64,000 nt of DNA from Pyropia yezoensis (taxonomy: Eukaryota > Rhodophyta > Bangiophyceae > Bangiales > Bangiaceae): positions 2,726,882-2,790,881 of the forward strand of contig CM020618.1 of the NCBI GenBank assembly GCA_009829735.1. The letters run 5' to 3'. The position numbers and the translations under genes were made by a program. Below the pieces are notes generated by a model. The model saw nothing but the letters and a program-made list of their open reading frames with translations, was not told where the DNA came from and ran no database searches. Numbering within the stretch: the stretch's first letter is position 1; each line of letters starts with the position of its first letter. Positions 19,607-31,064 of the stretch are shown one piece after another.

Positions 19607-21106
19607 GACAGCCGCGCCACTGCGCGAGCCCCTGCTCCGCCACGGTATATAGCCCTACAGTGTTTGCCAGTTCCGTGGCCACCCCGTTCCCCACCCTCCG
19701 TCCCTCCCTCCCTCCCTCCCTTCCCCCCCCTCCCTCCCTACATAGCTGTGCCCCTTCCGACCCGCCCATCCGCCCCCCCCGGCAGAGCCACTCGTGCGGC
19801 TGTCCATGGGGCAGTGCGCGGGGAACGTACTGTACATAGGGCGCTGGGAGGGGGGGAGGTGGGGGAAGGGGGGGGGGGGGGGGGGGGGGTGCGCAACGCA
19901 ACGCGCTCCCCACCGCCAAGCGCCGGCACTGGCACCACCACCCACCGCCACAACCTCCCGCCGCCGCAGCCGGCCGGCCGGCCGCGGCGGCAGTGTGCCC
20001 CCACCGCGTCCCCCCCCCCCCCCCCACCGTCGTCGGCACGTTTGGCGTCACGCGGGGCCCCCCCAAGGGGATGGGGGGGGGGGGCGGGGGCGACGTGGTA
20101 GCTGCGGGGGGGACCCCGTGGCCGCCACAGGCGGCGCACAAACGCCGCTGCGACAAGGAGGGGGGCGGGGGGGGGGGGGGGGTGTCGCCCATGGGCGTCG
20201 GCGTCGGGGGCGCGTGGCCCGCCAGCCCGTATAGATGCCCGCACAACACCACGACAACCCCACCCCGGCCACCGCCGCCTCCGCCGCCAGGCCAGGCGCC
20301 AAGGCCCCCCCCCCCCCCCACCGGTGCCAGGCCGCCGCGTGGCTGCCTGTGGCTGCCCGCTGCACACGCAGCGGGCGCGCGGCGCCACGCTTGCCGGGCC
20401 CCCGCCGCCGCCACCGGCGCCGCCGCCACCCCCACGCACCGTCGGGCGCGGAAAACGGGGCCGCCGCGCTCCACCCGCCCCTTCCCCCCCCCCCCCCCCC
20501 CTCTTGACCGCCGGCCCGTTTCCGCAGGCCGCCGACGGCCCCCGTCCCTTCCCCCCCCCCCCCCGCCTTCCCCCCTTGACCCCCTCCCCAGGTGTCGTCA
20601 CCGCGCCTGTCGTAGCGACCACGGGCGGGCGCCCGTCGTGGCTGCCACTGACCGCCCAGACGCGACTGCCGCCCGCGGGCGCGCCCGCACGCCCACCCGC
20701 CTGCAGGCCGCTGCTACTGCACGCCGTGGCCGCCCCTGCGCGCGGGCAGTGTCTACCCGCTGGGGTCGGCCGCTCCCCAACACGCGTGCCGGTCCCTTGC
20801 CACACACACGCCCCCTCTCTCCCCCCCCCGCCCCCCGCCGCAGTGCTGCCACCACCCACATCCCAACCCCACCTCCTCTTCTTGTCCATCCCCCCCGGCC
20901 GCCTCGGCGGCCGCGACTAGGCCGCGCGTTTGCCCCGCCGCCGCTTGCAGCTGCCCCCACCCCGGGCCTGCATTGACCCGCTGCCCGCCACCCTCTTGGT
21001 GTGGAGCATCGCTTCCTCACCCCGCCTCGTTGGCCCTGCCCCCTTTCCCAATCCCCACTCCCCCAACACACCCGCTACACGAACCCCCCCCCCCCCCCCC
21101 CCCCCC

Positions 21107-21142
<36 letters not shown>

Positions 21143-21179
21143 CCGCCGCCGCCGCGCCAAACACCCACCCCCTCTGACC

Positions 21180-21824
21180 ATGGCGGTGAGGAGAGTGCGA
21201 CCCAGCCGGGCCGTTGGCGTGGCCGCCGCGGCCGGCGCGGTGGTGGTGGGGGCGCTCGGCGGGGCGGCGGCGCCCGCGGCGGCGCAGGCGGGCGACGGCG
21301 GCGGCGCGCCGCTGGTGACGGACTTTGCGGCGCTGGTGGACCAGACGCGCTGCGAGGCGCTGGCGCCGCTGCGGGCGGCGGTGGTGCCGACCGCCGGCAA
21401 CAGCGTGACGGGCTTTGTGCTGATGGCGCCCGTGTGGCGGCCGGCGTCGGCGTCGTGTGGGACGTCGGTCAAGGCGACGCTGAACAACCTGCCGACGGCG
21501 GGCGCCGCGCACGGCTTCCACATCCACACCTTTGGGGATACGACCAAGGACGATGGCACGTCTGCGGGGGGCCACTACAACCCGGCGGGGGTGGACCACG
21601 CGCTCCCGTTGGAGGCGGAGCGCCACGTGGGGGACCTGGGCAACATTGAGGTGGGCGCCGACGGGACCGCCGAGTATGACCAGACGAGCGACCTCATCTC
21701 CCTGCCGCACGTTGTCGGCCGGTCGGTGGTGATCCACGCCGACCCGGATGATGGGGGGCAGCCGACGGGCAATGCGGGCAAGCGGCTGGCGCAGGGGGTG
21801 CTCGGCTACATGGAGACGGAGTGA
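21180..21824 (+). CDS. Cu/Zn superoxide dismutase, secreted or lumenal type
   Basis: This 214-residue protein converts superoxide to peroxide and oxygen. The ATG at 21180 is chosen because it begins a signal peptide: Arg-rich n-region, Ala/Val-rich core and an AQA cleavage site near residue 37. Metal ligands are all present: H114, H116 and H186 for copper (HGFHIH and VVIHAD), H132 bridging, H140, H149 and D152 for zinc. The electrostatic-guidance Arg is R202 in GNAGKR. The two cysteines of the canonical intrasubunit disulfide are both replaced: Gly126 in the TSAGGH loop and Gln205 in RLAQGV, normally RLACGV. The only mature Cys residues are C58 and C93, which could form a different bridge. 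The preceding 100 bp is almost pure C. Confidence 0.9.
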   Translation: MAVRRVRPSRAVGVAAAAGAVVVGALGGAAAPAAAQAGDGGGAPLVTDFAALVDQTRCEALAPLRAAVVPTAGNSVTGFVLMAPVWRPASASCGTSVKATLNNLPTAGAAHGFHIHTFGDTTKDDGTSAGGHYNPAGVDHALPLEAERHVGDLGNIEVGADGTAEYDQTSDLISLPHVVGRSVVIHADPDDGGQPTGNAGKRLAQGVLGYMETE

Positions 21825-22851
21825 GGGGGCAGACGAGGGGCGGCGTCCGTTGGTTGTCAGAGACGTTTTATGGTTGGTTGGCGTGTGGGGGGGAGGAGAC
21901 AGGTTGATCAGAGCAGGCTGGTTTGGCCAGAGGAGGGGGGCGGAGCGTCGGGAAGGAGGGGTGAGTGCTCAGCCACGCCTCTTCCATGGCGGTGTAGAAC
22001 CGCTTGGGTGGGGCCTTTGCCTGCTGTGGAAATTTATTATTGGTGTATCAAGACGGTGCACCTCCCTGCTCGCGTGTTGAAAGGGTTCACCGGGGCGGCC
22101 CATGTCCATCATCTCTGGGACTGGAACGCGCGGTCGTCTCCGTTGGTCCTTCCGTGCGCAGCGAGACGTGTTGTGCGCTCGATGTAGGGGTGTTCTTATC
22201 TGCTCATGAGGGGGTGTGGGTGTGGAGCGTGTGCACGGGTGTGTGCGTATGCTTGTCTCTCCAAGCCTACTCGTGCGCTGCCTGTGCAGTGTGCCCTCTC
22301 TTTTCTTTGTGGACACACGTTGCCCTTCCCTCGCTTTTCCCCTGCTCTGCGCCGCCGAAGCGGCGGGTCGGCACCGCCATGGCGATCTTGTGCCTGCTGT
22401 CCACCCGCACCCTGCTCTGCCCAACTCATTCACCTCACGTGGGCCCGACAGAATCCGCATGACACACAGCCGGACGCAGTTGTCAAAAAATAGAAACCTG
22501 GAAAAGCCAAAGAGGCAAGGAGCACCGAGAGCAAGGGGCAGCAGACCTTACGGATAGCTCCCCGCCACAGTTGCACCCTTCGTCATTACGCTTCCAAGCA
22601 ACACGCGCCGCGGACGCGCACGGTCACGGTCCACGACAAGGACAAGAGCGCTGTGTGCAACCAAATGAATATTAATAGAGAATGGCACGGCGACGGCCAC
22701 ACAAGGAAAACGGCGGCCAAACGCGGCACCCCTACCCAACACCCCTCCCCCCTCAAACCCCCACGCTCCACCCCTCCCCTGAACTCCCACAGGCCACGTC
22801 CCCTCAGCCCCAGCCCAGCCACCCCGCCACCGCCCCCCCCCCCCACTCTCC
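21825..22851. other. Intergenic between convergent genes
   Basis: This region lies between the dismutase stop and the kinase stop and should contain both 3' untranslated regions. It is less GC-biased than its surroundings. I see no gene or repeat worth naming; 22700-22850 is C-rich. Confidence 0.6.
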
Positions 22852-23131
22852 TTAATCCCAATCCGAGTCATACGAAACGGTCGGTTGTGTCCTGCTTTGC
22901 GCCGCCGCCCCCGCGGCCGACCCCGCTCCCCGCATCGACTCGGCGGCCGCCGTCCCCGCCGCTTGCTGCTGCCGGTGCGCCCGCCGGGCCATGATGCTCT
23001 TGACCGAGAAAACTGGCGGAAGGCCCGCGGGGGTGCTGTCCACCCGCGACGGCGCGTCCGCGTCGGTCGCCGCCGACGCCGTCCGCCTCGACCTCCGCGG
23101 GCTCACCGCCCCCGGACGGCTGCCACCGCCA

Positions 23132-23162
<31 letters not shown>

Positions 23163-25020
23163 CATCCCCATCGCTGGCGGGCGGCCGTGGGACCGACGGC
23201 ACTGCCGGCGCGCTGGCGCGGCCGCCCGGCCCGCGTCCGCCCGAAGGGGATGCCGAGCCGCCGGCGCCGCTCCCCCCCCCGCCCACCGTCGTGACCGATG
23301 CGTGACGGCGGCGCCGCTCGGCAGCGGCCCCAATACCCGCGCGCTTGTCACCCCCACCCCCGCCGCCACCGTCCGGGAGTGAGTCAAAGCCGCGGCTGAG
23401 GGCGGCGAGGGCGTCCTCATCGGCGGGGTCCGCCTCCAGGTCGAGCGCGTCCTTGACATTGTCAATGGCCATGGACGACATGCGCGCGCGGCGGCTGCTC
23501 GTTGCGAGCGCGCTGCGGTCATTCGCAATGACGTCCGAGGACAGCGTCGTCGAAGTGATCCACGGGTGGTGCAGCGCCTCGGCGGCGGTGAGGCGGCGCT
23601 TGGAGTCAAGCGCGAGGAGCCCCGCGACAAGGTCCTTGGCTTGCGGCGAGATCTCCCCCCACTCCGCGTCGGGCATTTCGTACGAGCCGGCACGCACACG
23701 GCGGAGGACGTCCTTGATGTTGGCCCCATCAAAGGGGAGGGTGCCCGACAGCATGTTGTACAGCAGCACCCCACACGACCAGCAGTCCACGGCGGGGCCG
23801 TACGGTTCGCCACGGATCACCTCGGGGGCGACGAAAAAGGGCGTGCCGTACATGCCATTGGTGCACTTGTCCCCAAACGAGGTCTCCAGCACAAAGTCGG
23901 CCAGCCCAAAATCCGCCACCTTGACCGTCAGCGGGAAGGTAGAGCGCACGGCCAGCACGTTCTCAGGCTTGATGTCACGGTGCACAATGTCGTGGGCGTG
24001 CAGGCACGCCACCCCCGCCAGCAGGTCCCGCATGATGCCCGAGGCGACCGCCTCGGAAAAGTAACCCTCCTTGGCAAGCACGTCGTACAGCATGCCCCCT
24101 GCCATGTGCTCGAGCACCAAGAACAGGTTGTCCCGCGTGTCAAAGCAGTCGTACGTGCGAACCACGTTTGGGTGGTCCACCGCCTTGGACACAAAGTTCA
24201 TCTCGCACTCGACGGACCGCATCAGCTCCGAGTCGCGCTTGTTCTTCTTCATCACCTTGATCGCCACCGCCTCTGAGGTGGCCTTGTCATAGCCGATGCG
24301 CACCTCGGCAAAGGAGCCCATGCCGATCAGGCCCGTGACGCCGTAATAGTTGCCAATTTTTCGCCGTGACGCCCGTGACAGCACCTCCACCCACTTGTCT
24401 GCCTCACCCCGCGAATGGGGGAACACGACAATCTTCTTGCCGTCAAATAGCTGGAGCACAACGTCGCCCCGGTTTCCAACGCTGACCCGCGAGTCAATGA
24501 GCGAGACGCCCCATGTTGGAGGCGTATCCTGCGACGGAGACGTGGAAACAGAGAAATCACAGGTCCAAGAGCAACCCAGCAGCAGCAGAAGATCTTCACC
24601 CGAGCAGCCAAGTGAAAAGCAAACAAGCCGTTAGAGAGACCGCCCTTCGACGACACAACACCCAACAGGACCCGCTCTGGCCAGGCGTAGAAAGAGGCTG
24701 TGCTGCCGCCCGACCGCCAGGCGGTCCTTGTGTGTCCCCAGGCACGGTTGGAAGCGCCACTCGCATCCACTATGCGTGACCGCACGGTCGAGGTCACACT
24801 GCATCCTCTCTCGCCCTCCCATCACCTCGCTCGCTCGCTCGCCCCCCCCGCCCCCTCTCAACTCTTCATTCCCACGCAAGGAACGTACCTTCCTGCGGTG
24901 ATTGAACAGCGCCGAATCCTTGAGTTTGAAGAACCGCGTCTTGCGAGAGTGGAGCTTGCGCCCCTCCTTGTCGAGGTAGCCCGTCATGGCCAGCGGGGGC
25001 CCATTTCGAAGGCTACTCAT
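22852..25020 (-). CDS. PH-domain Ser/Thr protein kinase (CAMK-like), two exons
   Basis: Exon 1 (25020-24889) encodes 44 residues beginning MSSLRNGPPLAMTGYL, the first strands of a pleckstrin-homology domain. An intron with donor GTACGT at 24888 and acceptor CAG ending at 24529 (360 bp, phase 0) leads to exon 2 (24528-22852). The predicted protein is 602 residues. The PH domain spans about 10-98, ending in the usual Trp helix (ADKWVEVL). The kinase domain spans about 102-367: catalytic Lys135 (VAIKVMK), HRDIKPEN with Asp229, DFG with Asp250, APE at 278-280, and an HPWI end typical of CAMK-group kinases. The last 230 residues are Gly/Ser/Pro-rich. PH domains bind phosphoinositides, so membrane recruitment is likely. 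No calmodulin site or EF hand is visible. The upstream DNA holds GGC repeats. Confidence 0.85.
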
Positions 25021-26636
25021 GGTGTCCAAGTGAATGAAGGGGGGGGGGAGCGGGACGGGGGGAAAGGGGTAGGGTTTGAGAGGCAGGAGTTGGGAGCGAG
25101 GCGGGGTGGCGAGGCGTCCCAGACGATCCGTCGGTTTCCAGGCGCAGTCGGTCGGGGTCCCTTCGCAAGGGGTCCCCACAACGGGTCGCGGGAGGGGCCC
25201 ACACCTCTCAGACCGCACCACCGGCGCAACTGCCTTAGCGCCTTGGCGGCGCGTCAACCCGCAACGCAGGGCCGCCTCAGCCGCGACCGCTGCGCGGGGC
25301 GGACGATTGACCAAAACACCAAGGACGCAAACCGTTCCGGGACGAATCGGCAGCGAGGGTGGATGGCGGCGGCGGCGGCGGCGGCGGCGGCGACGGCAGA
25401 GGTGACGACGGGAGGCAACAGAGGTGCGCAGTGACAGGTCGTGCGTGGGGCTGCCGCCGCAAGCCTCAACGCCGTCTGGCAGACGGGCAGACGGGCGGGC
25501 GGGGTCCACGCCACCACACACAAACCAACCACACCCAGTGGGGGAGCACACCACACGCGGAGCAGCGGCGGCTACAGGGCGCGAGCGCGGCAATGCCACC
25601 ACCACCACCAGCGACAGCGACAGCGACAGCAGCGGCAGCGGCAAACGGCGGCAGTGGCAGGGCAATGGAGGCGCCGCTGCTGCTGCCAAGACAATCAATG
25701 CGGCCGCACGGGCGCGTCGGCTAGGAGCGCCGGCACAGCGTCACGCCGACGCGTGTGGGAGCGCGCGACCGCGCGCGGGTACCGCGGAGGAGGGGTTGCC
25801 CCCGGCGGCGGTCGACCACCCCCCCGCCCCCGCCCCCGCCCCGCCCCTTCCCCACGACCGCACCGCGCCGCAGACGGCGCCGCCGCTGTGCTGCCGCCGC
25901 TGTGCTGCTGCTACCGCCGCTGCTGCCGCTGTCGCCGCCGCCGCGCGGTGACCGCCGCTGCCGTTGCCGCCCCCCCCCCCCGGGCGCCCGCCACAGGGCC
26001 GCCGCCGGGGCGGTCCTGCCCACCCGCGGTGGCGGCCGCCCACAAACGCGTCCCGGCGGTCCGTCGGTCGGGTTCCAAAGGGGACCCACGTGTGGCTGCG
26101 GCCGGCACACTGCCACCGCCGCGCCCCACCCCACTGCCTCCCCGCACCAACCAGCCGCCCCCCCCCCACCCCAAACCCCACCCCCACCCCCCCGCTCCCC
26201 GGCCCGCTCGCCGCCCCCTCCCCACCCGGCACACCCGACGCCGTCGCCCACCCGCCCCCCCCCACCCCAGCCCCCTGCTCCCCGCCGTTCAAAGCGGGCG
26301 CTTGAATAAAAAGTAGAAAGACCCCACTGCCACGGCAGCGGCGGCAGCGGCTGCGGCAGAGGGGTGCAGGGAGCCTCCGCGGCGGCGGCTGCAGCGGCGG
26401 CAGTGGCGGTGGTGGCGGGCGGGTCGAAACGACAGGGGCCCCCCCCCCCCCCCCCCCCCCCGCGGTGCGTTTCTCACAGCACCGCGTAGCGGGGAAGCGC
26501 TCAAAGAGAAGAAAAAAAAAGAACAGAAAAAAAAAAACGGCACGGACGAGCAACAGCACCGGCGCGCTGACGTCACGGTCGGGGCGGGCGGGGGGGTGGG
26601 GGCTAGTGGGGTGGTGGGGGCTAGCGGGCCAGCGGG

Positions 26637-26676
26637 CCGGCGGGCGGGCGGGCGGGCGGGCAGGCGGGCGGGCGAG
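26637..26676. repeat. GCGG tandem repeat
   Basis: About ten units of GCGG/GGGC with minor interruptions. A similar array lies at 29050-29081. Confidence 0.7.
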
Positions 26677-28020
26677 GCAGTCACGGCGGGGAGGGCCGTC
26701 GGCGCGTGCGCTCCACTCCCTTGCCTGCCACCCGCCCGGCGGCGGCCAACGTGCGGCGGCTGTCCCCCCCCCCCCCGCCCCCCGGCCCCCCCTCCTCTGT
26801 CAAACCGCCCGACGGCCCCCCTGGCCAGAGCCGGCGTCACGCACCGTGGCAGCAGGGCGCTTCGTTTGGCCGTGTGGGGTGCCCCCTCGGGACCTCCCAC
26901 CCACCCACCCCACCCACCCCCCAACCAACGCCGCCACCCCAAACCGCCCGCCCCCCCACTCCGCCTTGCCCCACCAACCGCGCCACCCCGCCCGTCGGCC
27001 GCCACCGGCCGCCCACGGCCACCACCCACTCGGGGTGACGGCCGCCGCGCAACACCCGCCGGCGACGGTGGAGTGGGAGTGGGACCCCTTCCCCCCCTTC
27101 CAAAAAGTGGGCGATGCGGGTGGGGGGTGGGCGGGCCAGGCGTTACCGGTGCGGGTTCAGCGACGCGGGGGGGGAGGGGGGCAAGGGGGAAGGGCGGCGG
27201 CGGCGGCGGCGCGGGGGGGGGAGGGGGCGTGGGGGGGGGGGGGGCGGGGTAGAGGGGATGGAGGGCAAGTGTCGTGGAGGAGGGAGGGGGGGGGGGAAAC
27301 GCGGCCGAGAAAGGAAGACCCGTGCCAGGTGCCGACTGCCACGGCTGGGCGGCACGAGGAGTGTGGGGGGGATGGGGTGGGGGGGGGGCCGGCGGGCGGC
27401 GGTAGACGTAAGGTGACGACAGGCTGTGCCCCTGCCGTCAACGCCGTGCACCACCACCCCGCCGTGTGCGATGCGCGTGGGCGCGGGGGGGGGGGGGGAA
27501 GGCACGACGGTACACACCCGCGGCTGCACGGGGGCGGCCTCGTCTTCCCCCCCCCCCCCCCCCAAACCCCAAACGCCCGCAGACGCCGCGAGGCCGACGC
27601 GCGGGGAGGGGGCGGGGGGGGGGGGGGGGGGGGGGGGAGGGGCGGCTACGGTGGAGGGGGGGGGGGGTGGGGGGGAGGTGGGCGAGCGTGCGTTGGGGGG
27701 GTGGGGAGGGCTGGCCGCGGCAGCAACGCCAACCCGCCGTTGCCAAAAACAGGCGTGACGGTGGGCCGCTGTGGGGGGTGGGGGTGGGGGGGGGGGGGTG
27801 GGTGGGTGGCCCAGCGCCCCACACCGACGGGGGGGAAGTGGGTGCCCCCCCCGCCCCCCCCCTCCCCCCACCCGCGGGCCGGCGGTGGGGCGGCAAGCAC
27901 GGGCGGTTGGCGTGTGCGCAGCTGGCGGTGGGGAGACATAGATGGAAAAGCGAGACAGAGAGAAGCGAGAGAGCGAGAGAGACAGAGGCCACAGCGACTG
28001 TGGTGGAGGGGGGTGGGCGG

Positions 28021-28140
28021 GGTGGGTGGGGGGGTGGGTGGGTGGGTGGGTGGGTGGGTGGGTCGATGGGTGGGTGGGTGGTTTGGGTGGGTGGTTTGGG
28101 TGGGGGGTGGTTTGGGGTGTGGGTGGTTTGGGGAGCAGCG
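28021..28140. repeat. GGGT-type minisatellite
   Basis: Repeated GGGT units followed by GGTTTGGGT variants. On one strand it is a very strong potential G-quadruplex former. Confidence 0.8.
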
Positions 28141-28350
28141 GGAGGGGGGGGCGGGCGGGGGGGTGGGGGACGGGCGGGGCCTACACCCCGCGCCACGCCT
28201 CTGCTGCGCGTCCCCACCGGGGGGGGGGCGGGTGGGGAGCAACCGGAAGAAAATCACTGGGGGGGTGTGGATGGGGGACAGAGCGGCGAGAACAAAAAGA
28301 AGCCCCGCGGGGGTCGCGGTGGGGGGGTGGGTGGGGGTGGGGGGGGAAGT

Positions 28351-28376
28351 GGGGGGGGGGGGGGGGGGGGGGGGGG
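28351..28376. repeat. Homopolymer, 26 G
   Basis: Uninterrupted run of 26 G, immediately followed by a GAG/GAC-rich stretch. Confidence 0.9.
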
Positions 28377-28585
28377 AGTGGAGTGGGGAGGAGGAGGAGG
28401 ACGACGACGAGGAGGAGGATGGAGGAGGAGGGAGGAGTGGGAAAGTGGGCGACGAGAGACTGGCCGGAAATGGGGCGGGTCGAGGAGGCGGGGGGCAGAC
28501 GCGGGGGGAGCGACGGCGACCGAGAGCGGGAGGGACACCCACACAGAGCAGAGCGGCAACCCACACGACAAGGACGGGGCGACGG

Positions 28586-28650
28586 TGGGGTGGGGTGGGG
28601 TGGGGTGGGGTGAGGTGGGGTGGGGTGGGGTGGGGTGGGGTGGGGTGGGG
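28586..28650. repeat. GGGGT pentamer array, about 13 units
   Basis: Nearly perfect tandem GGGGT with one GAGGT unit. It is potential G-quadruplex DNA, internal in the window and flanked by other G-rich repeats. Confidence 0.85.
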
Positions 28651-29779
28651 CAGAGGTGGGGGTGCAGAATCAAGCCGACGGCGCATATGCTGGCCAGAGA
28701 TGGCGGTGAGGGATGAATCCGGGAGGGGGGGGGGGTATCCAGGGGGGGCCCCAGGGGGGTGGGGGGATGGGGGGGGGGGGCGATGTGTGTGATGGATTGC
28801 TGGGCGCCTTCCCGTTGACTTGACTGCCCCCCCCCCCCCCCCCCTTCCACCCCTATATACCCCGGTGGTGCATGCTGGGCGCTCCGGACCGTCTCGAGAG
28901 TAGGTTAGGTAGGACCGGGGGGGGGGGGGGGGAAGAGGGAGGAGGGTGCCCCCGCCCCCGACCGCCCCCCCCCCACCCGACCGGCCGCCCCCGGCCGGCT
29001 CTGCCCTGTGGGCGTAGCTAGGCCTGCCTGCCAGACGACGGGCGGCTGGCTGGCGGGCGGGCGGGCGGGCGGGCGGGCGGGGGTGGGCGGAACGCTTCTC
29101 CCCCCCCCCCGCCCCCCCCCCCCCCCTGCCCCACTGCAATTGTGACTGCCCCTCCCCGCCCGTCAATGCCACGCGGGGGGGGGGGTGGGGGGGTGGGGGA
29201 GGGAGGGGTGGGGTGGGTGGCTGCGTGGGCCCTCTTGCCGTGCAGATTGTATTTCATTATGACCAAAGGCCAGTTCAGGGTGGGGAGGGGGGGGGGGGGG
29301 GGGAGGGGGAGTTAAAAAAAAAAAGACAAGCAAAAAAAGAAGAACAGGAGGTCACCCACCAGAGACTGGGGACTGGCTCCCCCCGCCCTCCGCCTCCTCC
29401 TCCTACCGACAGCTGGGGGGGGGGGGGGGGGGGTGAGGAATGTGGGGTGGTCGCCCGCACCGAGGCGCCCGCCCCTCGCAACCCCACCCCCCCCCCTCCC
29501 CCCCCCCCCCCCTCCCTCCCTCCCCAACACCTCCCAGCCTATACAACCTATCAGAGTACCCACGTCGACGCCTTTCGCAACCCAAAGCAACCACCACCAA
29601 CGCCACCCTGCCGGCCATGACCGCGGAAGGAGGGGGGGGCGTGAAACGGGGGCTCGGCCGACGGCGGTGTGGCCGACGAAAAATCGGCAGCCGCCCGCCG
29701 CGGGCGTCTAGATACCCCGGCCCGCGTCTTGTGCGGTAGCCGCGGCTGTCGAGCCGCCAGAGGCGTGGGCGGTGGGGGT

Positions 29780-29782
<3 letters not shown>

Positions 29783-29819
<37 letters not shown>
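29783..29819. repeat. Homopolymer, 37 G
   Basis: The longest homopolymer in the window, followed 33 bp later by a run of 25 C (29853-29877), so the pair could fold back as a G-C hairpin. Confidence 0.9.
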
Positions 29820-30048
29820 CGGGGGCCACCCCGCCGGCCTTCTTTGTCTCCGCCCCCCCCCCCCCCCCCCCCCCCCCGACCTCCTTTCCCCTCTTCTCTC
29901 TCGCGCTTCCGCATCCATTCGCGTTCCGGGTGAGCGCTCGGCTTGGCGTGGCCGCCGGTAGGTACATTCGATAGGTATCTACACCCTCTCGTCGTTCTTT
30001 TTTTTTTCCCTCTCTGTTGGGAGTAAAATGAATTCTTTTCGTCGGCCG

Positions 30049-30310
30049 CCAATTGGCGTTGGCCAACGCCCCGCTGGAGGTCACGCCAGCCTGTGCGTGC
30101 TGATTGGCTGTGCACCCGATCTGGGACAGGACAAGCACCAATGGGAGTGATCCACACATAGGTAGATATATATACATGCCAATCGATGGATGCATAGATA
30201 CATCGATACATAGCTCCTCCTCCATCCAGACCTCCCCCTTGGTATTTTAGCAAAGGAGAACGACCATGGGCAAAACAGCCCACGGATAGTACTGAACTGT
30301 ACATGGTCAT
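30049..30310. promoter_or_regulatory. CCAAT cluster plus AT-rich island
   Basis: Four CCAAT/ATTGG motifs (30049, 30052, 30103, 30138) are followed by TATATATACAT (30169) and CATAGATACA (30193-30202), then GTACTGAACTGTACAT near 30289. The architecture matches 19203-19355. No adjoining gene is evident, so it could drive an unrecognised or noncoding transcript. Confidence 0.35.
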
Positions 30311-31036
30311 GCATTGATTGCCACCGCCTCCCACAGATCTCACCCTCATGCCGTCATGGGGCGGCGGGAGGGATCGTCGCCACTGCTCCCGGCCGGGGCC
30401 GCCCACGCTTCGTGTTGCGCGAGGCGCACCCGCCGCCGCCGCCGCAGCCGCAACAGTCAGTCCCACGCGCCGGTAGCGCCGGCGTTACAACCTAGATGTT
30501 TGTACACCTCCCGCGCTCCCCGCCAGCCCGCCCCCCACCCCCCCCTCCCCCCCCCCTCTCTCTCCCCCCCAGACGTGGCTTGTGTCCACGTCTCACCCGC
30601 CGCCGCGATGCATACCGTATGGGTGACCCAACCCCACCAGACGGGCGGCGCGCTGTCCCACGAGCAGCCCCGGCACCCCCCCCCCCCCCCCCCCCCCCCC
30701 CCAACCCCGGAGAGCCCCAGTCGGCTGACAGTCTGGGTACACACACGCACACGCGGGTCGTGGTGGCAGCGGCGTGGCTCCGCCGCGGCACGCGCCGGGG
30801 CGGCGCAGCCGCGGCCGCGGCCGGCTCGTCGACCGCCCATATGGTGCCCCGCGCCCGCCCCGCGGCCTTTTTTTTCTTTTCCTCCGCACCCTGTCCCCGT
30901 GTGCCCCGCCCGTTTGGTCCCCCCGCCTCTGTCCTCGCGCCGCGGGCCTCGATGCGATATGTACGAGCCGCGCCTCCAGCGGAGCTCCATGCTCGTGGCT
31001 GTCGCCGTGGCGACCGCCGATGAGTGGCAACCGGTT

Positions 31037-31064
31037 GGGGGGGGGGGGGGGGGGGGGGGGGGGG
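31037..31064. repeat. Homopolymer, 28 G
   Basis: Uninterrupted run of 28 G. Confidence 0.9.

Larger units (their letters stand above)
18523..21179. other. Intergenic, low-complexity, GC-rich
   Basis: I see no credible gene here. The long ORFs on both strands are Pro/Gly/Arg translations of G- and C-rich DNA. Notable contents are a CCAAT/AT-rich island (19203-19355), a run of 29 G (19577-19605), a TATA-like GGTATATAGC near 19643, a GTACTGTA motif (19827), and many further G or C runs up to the dismutase start codon. Confidence 0.6.

Noticed and set aside
19738..20889. Long Gly/Arg- and Pro-rich ORFs on both strands before the SOD gene
   Set aside because: Composition-driven open frames without motifs or conserved blocks.
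28586..28650. GGGGT array as a telomere or interstitial telomere
   Set aside because: Internal position, flanked by other G-rich repeats, and not a telomere unit I can tie to this lineage.
26465..28792. Very long plus-strand ORF (775 codons) and overlapping minus-strand ORFs
   Set aside because: Translation is almost wholly Gly, Arg, Pro and Trp from G-runs and GGGT/GGGGT repeats; equally long ORFs exist on the other strand; stop codons are simply rare in such DNA.
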